In this document: positions 17,181-25,864 of the stretch, piece by piece
How the letters are laid out: every line of letters begins with the position of its first letter
Position numbering within the stretch: position 1 is the stretch's first letter
Assembly (NCBI GenBank): GCA_937958995.1
Contig: CALGAP010000008.1
Location: 372,001 to 436,000 of the forward strand
DNA: 64,000 bases
Direction: 5' to 3'
DNA from: an uncultured Chitinophagaceae bacterium
Lineage (GTDB): Bacteria; Bacteroidota; Bacteroidia; Chitinophagales; Chitinophagaceae
Position numbers and translations under genes: made by a program
The notes under the pieces: model-generated
Seen by the model: the letters and a program-made list of their open reading frames with translations, nothing else
Told to the model about the DNA's origin: nothing
Database searches by the model: none

Positions 17181-18661
17181 CTTACACTGCCGTCTTTCTC
17201 ATCCTTCAATTGAATACCCAGGGCCTGCAATTGCTGCCTTATTTTATCTGATGTGGCATAGTCTTTACGCGCCTTCGCCTCTTTACGGATTTCGATCAGC
17301 AGGTTGATGACGCCAGACAGTTTGCCGTCGTCTTTTTCTTTTTCCTGCTTCAGGCCGAGAATATCTTCGAGATATAAGCGGAAATAATTTTTAAACAATT
17401 CCACAGTTCCCCGCCCGATGGCATTCGCGGGAATATGTTTGTCTTTGATGCCATTGATAATGGGCACCAGTTCAAACATATTGGCCAGTACCTTGGCCGT
17501 GTTGAAGTCGTCGTTCATGAATTCATCAAACTCCAGCAACAGCTTTTTCACTTTTTCTTCGTGGGCCTTATCACTGCCGGTTTCGGGAAAACTATCCAAA
17601 GGCATTTTCAGCAAAATCTCGTATGCTTCCCACAAGCGCTTCAATCCTTTTTCTGCCGCCTTCAATGCTTCGTTGCTGAAGTCGAGCGTGCTGCGGTAAT
17701 GCGTTTGCAAAATGAAGAAGCGGATGGTCATGGGCGAGTACGCCTTCTCCAGCAAGGGGTGATCGCCGCTGAACATTTCGGTAAGCTTGATCACGTTGTT
17801 GTAGCTCTTACCCATCTTGCGCCCGTTGATGGTGATCATATTGTTGTGCATCCAGTAACGCACGGGCGGCACATGGTTGCAGATGCTGCTTTGCGCAATC
17901 TCGCTCTCGTGGTGGGGAAACTGCAGGTCCATACCACCACCATGTATATCGAATTGTTTGCCGAGATATTTCGTGCTCATGGCCGAGCATTCAATATGCC
18001 AGCCGGGATAACCAACACCCCATGGGCTTGGCCAGCGCATGATGTGTTCGGGTGCTGCTTTTTTCCAGAGTGCGAAATCGGCTTTATCTCTTTTTTCTTC
18101 CTGTCCTTCCAGTTGACGGGTAGTTTCCAACAAATCTTCCATCACGCGGCCGCTCAGTTTGCCATAGTCGTGAGAAGCCGCATATTTTTTCACATCAAAG
18201 TATACCGAGCCATTTACCTCGTAGGCATATCCTTCTGCAATCAGCTGCCTGATCATTTCAATCTGTTCTACGATATGTCCGGTAGCAGTGGGTTCAATGC
18301 TGGGGGGAATGGTGTTGAACTGCTCCATTGCCCAATGAAACAGGTTGGTATATTTCTGCACCAGTTCCATAGGCTCCAGTTTTTCGAGCACGGCTTTCTT
18401 AGCAATCTTGTCTTCTGCCTCGCGTCCTTCTTCTTCAAAATGGCCGGCATCGGTGATGTTTCTCACATAACGCACTTTATAACCCAGGTGCGTGAGGTAG
18501 CGATACACCACATCGAAAGTGATATATGGACGGGCATGCCCCAAATGACTTTCGCCGCTTACGGTTGGTCCGCACACATACATGCCTACATGACCTGGCG
18601 TAATGGGTTTAAATACTTCCTTTTGCCTTGAATAAGAGTTGTATATCTTCAGTTCGCTCAT
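17165..18661 (-). CDS. cysS: Cysteinyl-tRNA synthetase
   Basis: This enzyme charges tRNA-Cys. The 498-residue class I synthetase has the zinc and substrate cysteine C30 in YVCGPTVSGESHLGHARPY, with HLGH (39-42) as its HIGH motif. It also has the zinc-ligand regions WHIECSAMS and FPHHESEIAQS, and KMGKS as its KMSKS loop. A possible -7 box TAACTTCG lies about 35 bases upstream (18695-18702). It is unlinked in function to its neighbours. Confidence 0.96.
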   Translation of the reverse strand: MSELKIYNSYSRQKEVFKPITPGHVGMYVCGPTVSGESHLGHARPYITFDVVYRYLTHLGYKVRYVRNITDAGHFEEEGREAEDKIAKKAVLEKLEPMELVQKYTNLFHWAMEQFNTIPPSIEPTATGHIVEQIEMIRQLIAEGYAYEVNGSVYFDVKKYAASHDYGKLSGRVMEDLLETTRQLEGQEEKRDKADFALWKKAAPEHIMRWPSPWGVGYPGWHIECSAMSTKYLGKQFDIHGGGMDLQFPHHESEIAQSSICNHVPPVRYWMHNNMITINGRKMGKSYNNVIKLTEMFSGDHPLLEKAYSPMTIRFFILQTHYRSTLDFSNEALKAAEKGLKRLWEAYEILLKMPLDSFPETGSDKAHEEKVKKLLLEFDEFMNDDFNTAKVLANMFELVPIINGIKDKHIPANAIGRGTVELFKNYFRLYLEDILGLKQEKEKDDGKLSGVINLLIEIRKEAKARKDYATSDKIRQQLQALGIQLKDEKDGSVSYTFE

Positions 18662-18708
18662 AAAACCGCCCGAATTTAGGGAAAAGTTGGGTGGCGAAGT
18701 TAAGTCAA

Positions 18709-19836
18709 TTAGTCCTCTGCCGGTAACCGCACATCAGCCACAATGGGGTAATGATCAGAATATGGCAAGCGGACGCGCTTACACTGTACAATTTCGAAGG
18801 CCTTGTCGGCAATGATGTAGTCGATACGCAGGGTCGGCGACAGCCGGGCAAAAGTGCGACCCAGTCCGCTACTGCTGCGGATAAATGCGTCTTTGCGGTC
18901 GCCTTTTATGCGGAAATAGGTGTAGGAATTGGGCACGTCGTTAAAGTCGCCGCACACGATCTCGGGGTAAGGGCTGGCATCGAGGTGTTCCCTCACCAGG
19001 TCGGCCTGGTAGCCGCGCAGGGTATAACCCTGTTTCAGCTTGCGGATGATGGATTTGGACGCTTCTATCAGGCTGTCGTCAACCGACTTAATGATCTCCA
19101 GGTTGCGGTAATCATTGCTTTGGAAAAGCACCGATTGCAGATGGGTGGTAAAAATGCGTATTTTCCTGCCATTCACGTCAATATCCGTGGCGATCAGGCT
19201 TTCCGAAGCACGTTTGCTGTCGGGACCGGGATAGCGCATGCGCATGGTATCGGTGATGGGAAACCGCGAAAATATAGCTACTCCCACTTCATAAGGTCCA
19301 TTTTTTCGCCCATAGTCAATTACGCGGTAAGAGTAGGGGTAATTGAGGTCTTTGATGGCCCGCTCATTGCTGAGTCCCTTATTGCGGCCCGGCTCCAGGA
19401 ATTCCTGGAAACAAAGTATGTCGGCATTCTGCTGGCGGATATAGTCCAGCATTTTCTGTCGGTTTTCCTTATTGTTCTTTTCGTGCGCGCCAAACCATTC
19501 CACGTTCCAGCTGAGAATGCGTATATCACCTTCCCGTTTTTCTTCGTGGAAACGATCGTTGAAATGAAATCCGAATACTACGAGAATATTTGAAAATCCC
19601 AGTATTAAGGCGGTTAAAGGCAATAAAGCCCATTTGCTGCGCAGCAGCACCCACAGCAGCATGAACAGAAATACGATGACCGACAGGAAAGGGAAGAAAA
19701 GACCGAGTATAGATAAAAACCACCAGGCTGAGGGATGGAGATAACCATTGATGCAAGACAATAAGAATAGTACGACCGCCCCGATATTGACTATAATGAG
19801 GATGCGCTTACCAAGTTTACGTACAAAAGGGGCCAT
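18709..19836 (-). CDS. Membrane-anchored endonuclease/exonuclease/phosphatase protein
   Basis: Residues about 10-100 of this 375-residue protein hold three hydrophobic segments. Residues about 108-372 form an EEP fold: ILSWNVEWFG, then LCFQEFLE with the metal-binding Glu, the central RIFTTHLQS, EIVCGDFNDVP with the catalytic Asp/Asn, and the C-terminal YSDHYPIVADV with the catalytic His. The enzyme may hydrolyse phosphodiesters or phosphoesters at the membrane. It starts eight bases after the rhomboid gene and is probably in its operon. The substrate cannot be told; the family contains nucleases, sphingomyelinases and inositol phosphatases. Confidence 0.82.
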   Translation of the reverse strand: MAPFVRKLGKRILIIVNIGAVVLFLLSCINGYLHPSAWWFLSILGLFFPFLSVIVFLFMLLWVLLRSKWALLPLTALILGFSNILVVFGFHFNDRFHEEKREGDIRILSWNVEWFGAHEKNNKENRQKMLDYIRQQNADILCFQEFLEPGRNKGLSNERAIKDLNYPYSYRVIDYGRKNGPYEVGVAIFSRFPITDTMRMRYPGPDSKRASESLIATDIDVNGRKIRIFTTHLQSVLFQSNDYRNLEIIKSVDDSLIEASKSIIRKLKQGYTLRGYQADLVREHLDASPYPEIVCGDFNDVPNSYTYFRIKGDRKDAFIRSSSGLGRTFARLSPTLRIDYIIADKAFEIVQCKRVRLPYSDHYPIVADVRLPAED

Positions 19837-19844
19837 AGGTAAAA

Positions 19845-20771
19845 TTACTGGTCATCGTCTTCAGCCGCGCGCTTTAAAATTTCACGTTCTTCATCGGTCA
19901 GGAAGCGATAGCCTTGTTGATTGATTTTATCCAGAATTTCGTCAATCCTTTTTTGAGTGATGTTGGGAATTTTTTTATACGGTTGCGCATGAGTGGATTT
20001 ATAGTGCAGTTCGTATTTAGCTGTTTTTTTCCAGTTGGCTTTATCCGGATTAAACAGGTTGCTGATCCATTTGAAGAAATTGTTCATAGGTACACTCCAG
20101 TCTTTTCCGCGCCGCAGGCGCATCACAAATAAAAATCCCGTTGCTCCGCCAGCAACATGACTGATGAAATGGGCGCTGTTGCCGCCAGCCAGTCCGGCCA
20201 TATCGATAATGATAAAAATAACAGACAATACCCATAGCGGAATGCCGCCGTTGAGCATGGGAAAGATCCTGTAATCGGGCGCCAGTGCTGTGGTGGCGAT
20301 GGCCAGTGCCATAACGCCTGCCGATGCTCCCTGCAGCGGTGCTGCGGTAGCTGCTACGGCCGCCAGTTTGGGAAAAATATTGTTGGCGAGCAAAAAGAAG
20401 AATCCGCCCACCAATCCGCCATAGATGAAGACGGGTATCATCTTGCTGTTGCCTGAAAGGTCCTGCAGTATATAGCCAAATGCCGCGATCCATAGCAGGT
20501 TGCCGAGCATGTGCAGCACGCCATCGTGCACAAACATATGAGTAAGGATGGTCCACGGGCGGGTCATCATGTTGTCGAAATCGGCGGGCAGCAGAAACCA
20601 ATTAAGGATGTTTTTGTAGTAGGCTTGAATATCGAGGCCGGTAAGGCGGTAAACCAGGGCAATGAATTGGAAAATGCAAAAGATAATCGCCAGCATGCCA
20701 ATCAGCACTATCAGGGAATTGCCATCTTGTCCCAGTCCCATTTTTTTCCTGTAGCGGTCTTCTTGCAGCAC
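19845..20771 (-). CDS. Rhomboid-family intramembrane serine protease
   Basis: The 308-residue protein has about six membrane segments with the rhomboid catalytic pair: the serine in LQGASAGVMALA (GxSxG type) and the histidine in NSAHFISHVAGGATG. The HxxxN-like first loop DGVLHMLGNLLWIAAFG is present. A charged cytoplasmic tail of about 85 residues follows, with DEILDKINQQGYRFLTDEERE, a helical motif often found at the C-terminus of Bacteroidota rhomboids. The GTG start at 20771 keeps the residues before GLGQDGNSL; an ATG at 20741 is the alternative. A second rhomboid lies directly upstream. Confidence 0.88.
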   Translation of the reverse strand: MLQEDRYRKKMGLGQDGNSLIVLIGMLAIIFCIFQFIALVYRLTGLDIQAYYKNILNWFLLPADFDNMMTRPWTILTHMFVHDGVLHMLGNLLWIAAFGYILQDLSGNSKMIPVFIYGGLVGGFFFLLANNIFPKLAAVAATAAPLQGASAGVMALAIATTALAPDYRIFPMLNGGIPLWVLSVIFIIIDMAGLAGGNSAHFISHVAGGATGFLFVMRLRRGKDWSVPMNNFFKWISNLFNPDKANWKKTAKYELHYKSTHAQPYKKIPNITQKRIDEILDKINQQGYRFLTDEEREILKRAAEDDDQ

Positions 20772-20805
20772 GGAGCGAATTTTTTATGAATTTACAAAAC
20801 AGTTC

Positions 20806-20813
20806 CAAACATA
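20806..20813 (-). promoter_or_regulatory. -7 box of the rhomboid-EEP unit
   Basis: On the minus strand TATGTTTG matches TAnnTTTG and lies 34 bases above the GTG start, so this rhomboid has a promoter separate from the next rhomboid gene. Confidence 0.55.
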
Positions 20814-20868
20814 GCCGGTAGTGTGGAAGCCCGACGTTTATTTAACAGATCAAACGCCAGTAAGGTTG

Positions 20869-21573
20869 CTAATAAAAGCGCCGGCGGTTGGTTTTATTCC
20901 AGTACATCACCAATAAAATGCCTATTCCGGCACCTCCGAGGTGAGCCCAGTGAGCTACGTTGTCGCCGGCGGAGTTGCGAATACCTGCAAAAAGCTCCAC
21001 GGCAGCATATATGATCACAAACCATTTGGCCTTTATGGGGAAAAGAAAATAAATATAAATGAGGCTATTGGGGAACAGGTATCCAAATGCCGCAAGGACG
21101 CCAAAGACTGATCCTGACGCGCCTACGGTGACACCATTGATGCGAAACCTGTCGGAATACAGAAGCAATTGCTGCTGTTCATAGGGCAAAGTCTTAAACG
21201 CCTCCCAAACCGGTTGCATTTCGAAATACAAAACCAGTAAATGCAGTGCACCGGCGCCAATGCCGCATACCGTATAAAATATGAGAAAACGTTTGGCACC
21301 CCACAGGTTTTCCAAAGTGGCGCCGAACATCCATAAAACGAACATGTTGACAAACAGGTGACCGAAACCACCATGCATGAACATGTACGTGACAAGCTGA
21401 TGAGGCCTGAAGTATACTGAATGCACATCATGCAGGGCAAACAGGTGGGTGAAAGGAAAAGATGGACTATTTTCAAAAGTCATCTGTGCAAAAAACACCA
21501 GCACATTTGCTATCAGCAAATTTTTGATCACCGGTGGCATCATTTGAAACCCGCCTGGTCTGAATTCTGTCAT
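20869..21573 (-). CDS. Rhomboid-family intramembrane serine protease
   Basis: This is a second, shorter rhomboid of 234 residues with no cytoplasmic tail. Catalytic features are the serine in VGASGSVFGVLAAF and the histidine in VAHWAHLGGAGIG, with the loop motif MHGGFGHLFVNMFVLWMFG near the N-terminal third. It lies about 100 bases upstream of the first rhomboid in the same orientation, an adjacent pair that is common in Bacteroidota. Substrates are unknown. Confidence 0.9.
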   Translation of the reverse strand: MTEFRPGGFQMMPPVIKNLLIANVLVFFAQMTFENSPSFPFTHLFALHDVHSVYFRPHQLVTYMFMHGGFGHLFVNMFVLWMFGATLENLWGAKRFLIFYTVCGIGAGALHLLVLYFEMQPVWEAFKTLPYEQQQLLLYSDRFRINGVTVGASGSVFGVLAAFGYLFPNSLIYIYFLFPIKAKWFVIIYAAVELFAGIRNSAGDNVAHWAHLGGAGIGILLVMYWNKTNRRRFY

Positions 21574-21619
21574 GCCTGATTATTTATCAAAGTTCATTTT
21601 AATCGGTTACTGCAATTCC

Positions 21620-23038
21620 TCACCTTTTTAATTTCAGCTGCACTACATTTTCGATATGATGCGTATGGGGAAACATATCTACCGGCTGCACCTTTGTCAC
21701 GTTATATTTTTCACCAAGCAGGTTAAGATCTCTTGCTTGTGTGGCCGGGTTACAACTGACATAAACCACCACGGGCGCTTCCATATCCAGTATTTTCTTC
21801 ACCAGTTTTTCATGCATGCCCGCGCGCGGCGGATCGGTAATGATCACATCGGGACGGCCATGTGCCGCAAAGAATTGATCATTGCAAATATCAATAACAT
21901 CGCCCGAATAAAAATGCGCATCGCCGATATTATTGAGTTTTGCATTTTCTTTTGCATCCTCGACCGCCTCGGCCACTGTCTCCACGCCTATGATCTTCGC
22001 TGCGCCATCGCTCACAAACAGCCCGATGCTGCCGGTACCGCAATACAGGTCATAAACAACTTCTTTGCCTGTTAGTTCGGCAAAATCGCTTGTTACCTGG
22101 TACAGTCGCTCCGCCTGGCGGGTATTGGTCTGGAAAAATGATTTGGGACCAATTTTGAAATACAACTCCTTGCCATTCGCAGTCGTCAGTTTCTCCGTGA
22201 TATACCCTTTACCCATATACACCTGCGGCTGCAGATCGTAAATGGTATCGTTCCATTTTGGATTGATGGTGTATAATAAAGTGGTGATACCCGGAACGGC
22301 CTGAAGCAAATGATCAAAGAGCTGGCGACGATCATTTTCTTCGTCATGACCAAAACAAACATTCACCATCACTTCGCCGGTGGTAGTGATGCGAATGATG
22401 AGATTGCGCAGCCAGCCGCTATGCGCCCTAATGTCGTAAAACGAATAACCTTGTTGCAGCGCAAACGCGCGAATAGTATTCTTGATGGCGTTAACGGGTT
22501 CAGGCATCAGGTGACAGGTATATATATCAATCACCTTATCGAAGAGCCGCGGCACATGAAAACCCAATGCATTTTCCTGCGGAATTATTTCCTTATTGCT
22601 GATCTCAGAAGGCAGCAGGTAGCGCTTATTACTGAAAGTAAATTCCAGTTTATTACGGTAATGTGTATGGCCTGTGCAACCCATGATGGGTTGAAAGGGC
22701 GGCAACTCTATTTTCCCGATGCGCCGAAGATTTTGTTCCACTTCATGCTGCTTATACTGCAGTTGCTTTTCATAAGGCAGCATCTGCCATTTGCAGCCGC
22801 CGCAGATGCCAAAATGCCGGCAAAACGGGTCCACGCGGTCATTGCTATAAGTGTGAAAACGGATAGCCCTGCCCTCGCTCCATTCCTTTTTGTTTTTCGA
22901 TAACTGCACGTCCACCACATCGCCAGGCACGGCGCCTTCTATAAACACCACTTTGCCATCAATGCGACTGATGGCCTTCCCTTCCGCCGCATAGTCCGAC
23001 ACCAGCACCTGTTGCAATACCACGTTCTTTTTTCTCAT
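21620..23038 (-). CDS. rlmD: 23S rRNA (uracil-5-)-methyltransferase RlmD/TrmA family
   Basis: The enzyme makes 5-methyluridine in 23S rRNA. The 472-residue protein has an N-terminal TRAM domain (residues about 8-65), a cysteine cluster FCRHFGICGGCKWQMLPY that binds 4Fe-4S with a later cysteine, and a SAM domain (VVYDLYCGTGSIGLFV). The active site follows in TDPPRAGMHEKLVKK and VVYVSCNPATQARDL, whose cysteine is the nucleophile. The paralogue methylating another position (RlmCD type) cannot be told apart from sequence alone. It has its own promoter and is divergent from the EamA transporter. Confidence 0.92.
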   Translation of the reverse strand: MRKKNVVLQQVLVSDYAAEGKAISRIDGKVVFIEGAVPGDVVDVQLSKNKKEWSEGRAIRFHTYSNDRVDPFCRHFGICGGCKWQMLPYEKQLQYKQHEVEQNLRRIGKIELPPFQPIMGCTGHTHYRNKLEFTFSNKRYLLPSEISNKEIIPQENALGFHVPRLFDKVIDIYTCHLMPEPVNAIKNTIRAFALQQGYSFYDIRAHSGWLRNLIIRITTTGEVMVNVCFGHDEENDRRQLFDHLLQAVPGITTLLYTINPKWNDTIYDLQPQVYMGKGYITEKLTTANGKELYFKIGPKSFFQTNTRQAERLYQVTSDFAELTGKEVVYDLYCGTGSIGLFVSDGAAKIIGVETVAEAVEDAKENAKLNNIGDAHFYSGDVIDICNDQFFAAHGRPDVIITDPPRAGMHEKLVKKILDMEAPVVVYVSCNPATQARDLNLLGEKYNVTKVQPVDMFPHTHHIENVVQLKLKR

Positions 23039-23042
23039 GGCG

Positions 23043-23050
23043 CAAAGATA
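23043..23050 (-). promoter_or_regulatory. -7 box of rlmD, nearly leaderless
   Basis: On the minus strand TATCTTTG is separated from the rlmD ATG by only four bases (CGCC), so transcription should begin at or within a few bases of the start codon. Confidence 0.6.
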
Positions 23051-23073
23051 AGTTTCCGGACTTACCTTAGCCT

Positions 23074-23970
23074 ATGCTTTCAACCTTAACATCACCCAAA
23101 TACCGGGGCATCATGTATATGCTGGTGGCGGCCCTGGGATTTTCGCTGATGGGCGGTTTTGCCAAAGTGCTGCGCGGCTCCTTCAACGCCACGCAACTGG
23201 TGTTTTACCGAAACCTGACCGGGCTCATCTTTTTATCGTACAGCTTTTTCGCATATCCTATTCAACAAAAGGGCGGCAGGCTGAAACTGCTGATTGCGCG
23301 CGGACTCATGGGCACCGTGGCGCTCTATACGCTGCTGTATAATATTCTGCATATCCCTCTCGGCTCCGCGCTTACGTATAACACAACAAACACGCTGTTT
23401 ATCGCGCTGTTGTCTTTTTATTTATTAAAAGAAAAACTGAATGCCGTTGCATGGTTTTGCATACTCGTGGGTTTTTCGGGCGTGTTGCTGATTTATAATC
23501 CGAGGCTTGATTTCGGTTTGAAATATCATATTGTAGGATTGATATGCGGCTTTACCTCTGCGATGGCGTACTTGTCGGTAAGCTCGCTGAATAAATATTA
23601 CGACACAAGAATTATCGTGTTATCCTTCTTGCTGAGCGGCATCATCTTGCCGGGTATCGGTATGTTACTGCACAGCATTGGCGGTGTGCCCACCGATGAA
23701 TTTTTTGTGAGCGAATTGCTCCTGCCCCGGGGTATTGAATGGTTTTACGTGTTGGGCATGGGCGGCACTGCCCTGTTGGGGCAATATTTCGTGACGAAAG
23801 CCTACGCTAATGACAAGGCGGGCATTGTCTCCGCGATTGGATATAGCAATATCGTGTTTGGCCTCCTGATCGGAGTGATTTTAGGAGACGATCTCCCGGG
23901 TTTGCGAAGCCTGGCAGGTATTGCGTTGGTGGTTGGCAGCGGTGTGATGATATCGTTAACGAAAAAATGA
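23074..23970 (+). CDS. EamA/DMT-family transporter
   Basis: The 298-residue protein has ten predicted membrane helices in two EamA halves: residues about 8-135, with ATQLVFYRNLTGLIFL, and about 150-295, ending AGIALVVGSGVMISL. The first half carries the typical GSALTYNTTNTLFIALLSFYL. Members export or import small metabolites such as amino acids and nucleobases; the substrate cannot be read from sequence. It is divergent from rlmD and convergent with msrB, with a nine-base gap and no clear terminator. Confidence 0.87.
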   Translation: MLSTLTSPKYRGIMYMLVAALGFSLMGGFAKVLRGSFNATQLVFYRNLTGLIFLSYSFFAYPIQQKGGRLKLLIARGLMGTVALYTLLYNILHIPLGSALTYNTTNTLFIALLSFYLLKEKLNAVAWFCILVGFSGVLLIYNPRLDFGLKYHIVGLICGFTSAMAYLSVSSLNKYYDTRIIVLSFLLSGIILPGIGMLLHSIGGVPTDEFFVSELLLPRGIEWFYVLGMGGTALLGQYFVTKAYANDKAGIVSAIGYSNIVFGLLIGVILGDDLPGLRSLAGIALVVGSGVMISLTKK

Positions 23971-23979
23971 GGGTGGAAA

Positions 23980-24564
23980 TTAACCCTTCTTTTCCTCATA
24001 CTTCCTTTCCGCCTCTTTCGCCTTCTCGAAATCCAATACCACCCCATTAATACAATATCTCAGACCTGTGGGCGGTGGGCCATCTTCAAACACGTGACCG
24101 AGGTGCGATTTGCAGCGGCCGCACATCACTTCGGTTCTCACCATGCCGTGCGAATGATCGGGCGCGTATATGATGCTGCTCTTACTGATAGGTTGATAGA
24201 AGCTGGGCCAGCCGCAGCCGCTTTCAAATTTCGTATCGCTCTTGAAAAGCGGGTTGCCGCAGGCGGCACAGTAGTAGGTGCCTACTTCTTTGCTGTGTTC
24301 ATAAGGACTGCTGCCCGGAGGCTCGGTGCCTTTGAGCCGGGCGATATAATACACTTCGGCAGGCAACACTTTCTTCCATTCCTCTTCGCTGAGGTTTACC
24401 TTGGAGGTGTCGGTGCGCGAGTAAGCGGTGTGTTTTGTTTTATTATCGGTACTCATAGTCTCTTTTTTGGGTGGTGTCGTTTGGCTATAGCTGCATTGCT
24501 GAAAGACAATGCCCAACAGCAGCAGCGATATGAAGAAGATGGTTCGGTTCATTTTCATTGGCAT
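23980..24564 (-). CDS. msrB: Peptide-methionine (R)-S-oxide reductase, lipoprotein form
   Basis: MsrB reduces the R-sulfoxide of oxidised methionine in proteins. The 194-residue protein has a signal peptide ending in IVFQQC, a lipobox, so it should be a lipoprotein of the cell envelope rather than cytoplasmic. The domain (about 60-185) holds the zinc-binding pairs CAACG and CGRCK, FESGCGWPSFYQPI, HGMVRTEVMC, and the catalytic RYCINGVVLDF. Three candidate ATGs (24564, 24558, 24552) lie in the first five codons; the promoter sits five bases before the first, which favours a nearly leaderless start or one of the later ATGs. Confidence 0.92.
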   Translation of the reverse strand: MPMKMNRTIFFISLLLLGIVFQQCSYSQTTPPKKETMSTDNKTKHTAYSRTDTSKVNLSEEEWKKVLPAEVYYIARLKGTEPPGSSPYEHSKEVGTYYCAACGNPLFKSDTKFESGCGWPSFYQPISKSSIIYAPDHSHGMVRTEVMCGRCKSHLGHVFEDGPPPTGLRYCINGVVLDFEKAKEAERKYEEKKG

Positions 24565-24569
24565 TTATT

Positions 24570-24577
24570 CAAAGGTA
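24570..24577 (-). promoter_or_regulatory. -7 box of msrB
   Basis: On the minus strand TACCTTTG matches the consensus and lies five bases above the first possible ATG. Confidence 0.5.
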
Positions 24578-24722
24578 CGATGGATGCGCGGTAAGGGATG
24601 TCTGTTGAGCGACAGGCCTGTAGAACCTTGCAATTAGTTAGCTTTAAACAAAATCAGTGAATCCTTAATCTTTTTTTAATGAGATAGGGGGAATTGTAAA
24701 CGGATTTTTAATGGTGTTGGTT

Positions 24723-24730
24723 TATATTTG
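24723..24730 (+). promoter_or_regulatory. -7 box of adk
   Basis: TATATTTG matches TAnnTTTG and stands 26 bases before the adk ATG at 24757. Confidence 0.6.
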
Positions 24731-24756
24731 TTGCTTCCTAAAGTGCTATAATTAAC

Positions 24757-25338
24757 ATGTTTAACCTGATTTTGTTCGGACCTCCCGGCAGCGGAAAGGG
24801 TACCCAATCGGAGAAATTGATTGAGAAATATGGATGGATCCATCTTTCTACCGGCAACCTGTTGCGCAAGGAAATTGAAGACGGCACCCGCCTGGGCCTT
24901 GAAGCAAAAAGCTTTATGGACAAGGGCCAACTGGTTCCTGATGAGGTGGTTATAGGGATGATCAGCTCAGCGCTGGACGCTAATGCCGGCGCCAATGGCT
25001 TTTTGTTCGACGGCTTTCCGCGCACCGTAGCACAGGCCGAAGCACTGGATGAGCTGCTGGCTCAAAAGGGCACAGAAATCAGCCTGGTGCTGGCGCTGGA
25101 GGTAAACGAAGAAGAACTGGTTAAACGCCTGCTGAACCGCGGCAAGACCAGCGGCCGCAGCGACGACACCAACGAGGGAGTGATCAGGGCCCGCATCAAA
25201 GAATACGAAAACAAGACCGCACAGGTGGCGGACTACTACGCCAAATTCGGCAAAGTAGCCCGCATCAAGGGTGAAGGTAATATCGACGAGATCTTCAACT
25301 CCATCAGCGAGCAGGTAGAGGCGCGGCAGACTGTTTAG
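24757..25338 (+). CDS. adk: Adenylate kinase (short form)
   Basis: Adk interconverts ATP plus AMP with two ADP. The 193-residue protein has the P-loop ILFGPPGSGKGTQSEKLI, the AMP site IHLSTGNLLRKEI, the conserved LFDGFPRTVAQAEALD, and a short lid around RGKTSGRSDDTNE with no zinc cysteines, as in short adenylate kinases. No overlap with neighbours; five bases separate it from the convergent lipoprotein gene. Confidence 0.96.
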   Translation: MFNLILFGPPGSGKGTQSEKLIEKYGWIHLSTGNLLRKEIEDGTRLGLEAKSFMDKGQLVPDEVVIGMISSALDANAGANGFLFDGFPRTVAQAEALDELLAQKGTEISLVLALEVNEEELVKRLLNRGKTSGRSDDTNEGVIRARIKEYENKTAQVADYYAKFGKVARIKGEGNIDEIFNSISEQVEARQTV

Positions 25339-25343
25339 ATTGG

Positions 25344-25802
25344 CTATTTCGCCAGCAACGAATCCGCGCGCTTCAAACCTTCCAGAATCTTGTCCCTCAC
25401 CTTCGTTACCTTTTCTTTCTCAGCTTCCAGGTATTGTACCCGGCGCTCAAGATCGTCTTTTATAGTGTCTTTGAACTCCTGCATCCAGGTATCCATGGAG
25501 CATTCGGCATAATTCAGATCTTCCTGCAAGTCGATCAACGCCTGCTGGTAATCCTCATCAATCTTGTTTTTGGGCAATTTCACCAGGCTGTCCAGTTTAT
25601 TCTGTACCTGCCCGAGTGCCAGTTTCAGCTTGCCATATTTCGACATGCCTTCAATATGCAGATCGTCTACTTCTTTGTACAGGCTGTCTGCTTTCGATTT
25701 GGGCGCATTGGCTGCGGCTTCGCGCGAGTTATGAGATTCGGCCGAATCGTTGCAGGCAAAAGCGAATAACGCTACAAACAGGATCAATAGTCTTAAGGTC
25801 AT
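25344..25802 (-). CDS. Lipoprotein with coiled-coil helices, unknown function
   Basis: The 152-residue protein is not recognised. From the ATG at 25802 it starts MTLRLLILFVALFAFACNDS, a signal peptide with the lipobox FAFAC, so it should be lipid-anchored. The rest is highly charged and helical, with heptad-like stretches (KLKLALGQVQNKLDSLV, RRVQYLEAEKEKVTKVRDK). I take the ATG rather than an upstream TTG because a TAGTTTTG promoter (25821-25828) would put the transcript start between them. It is probably a periplasmic coiled-coil protein. Confidence 0.7.
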   Translation of the reverse strand: MTLRLLILFVALFAFACNDSAESHNSREAAANAPKSKADSLYKEVDDLHIEGMSKYGKLKLALGQVQNKLDSLVKLPKNKIDEDYQQALIDLQEDLNYAECSMDTWMQEFKDTIKDDLERRVQYLEAEKEKVTKVRDKILEGLKRADSLLAK

Positions 25803-25820
25803 AATTCGAAGAAATTTTTG

Positions 25821-25828
25821 CAAAACTA
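25821..25828 (-). promoter_or_regulatory. -7 box of the coiled-coil lipoprotein gene
   Basis: On the minus strand TAGTTTTG matches the consensus 18 bases above the ATG, which settles the choice of start codon. Confidence 0.6.
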
Positions 25829-25864
25829 AAGTTTAAATGAGAAGAAAGGGTATAAAAGAGATGA

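Noticed and set aside
17435..18631. A long plus-strand open frame (about 398 codons) opposite cysS
   Set aside because: It is antisense to a textbook cysteinyl-tRNA synthetase with all catalytic motifs and is rich in His, Phe and Gln; it is a shadow of that gene's codon use.
18751..19593. A 280-codon plus-strand frame opposite the EEP gene
   Set aside because: Antisense to a gene with conserved nuclease motifs; no domain or start signal of its own.
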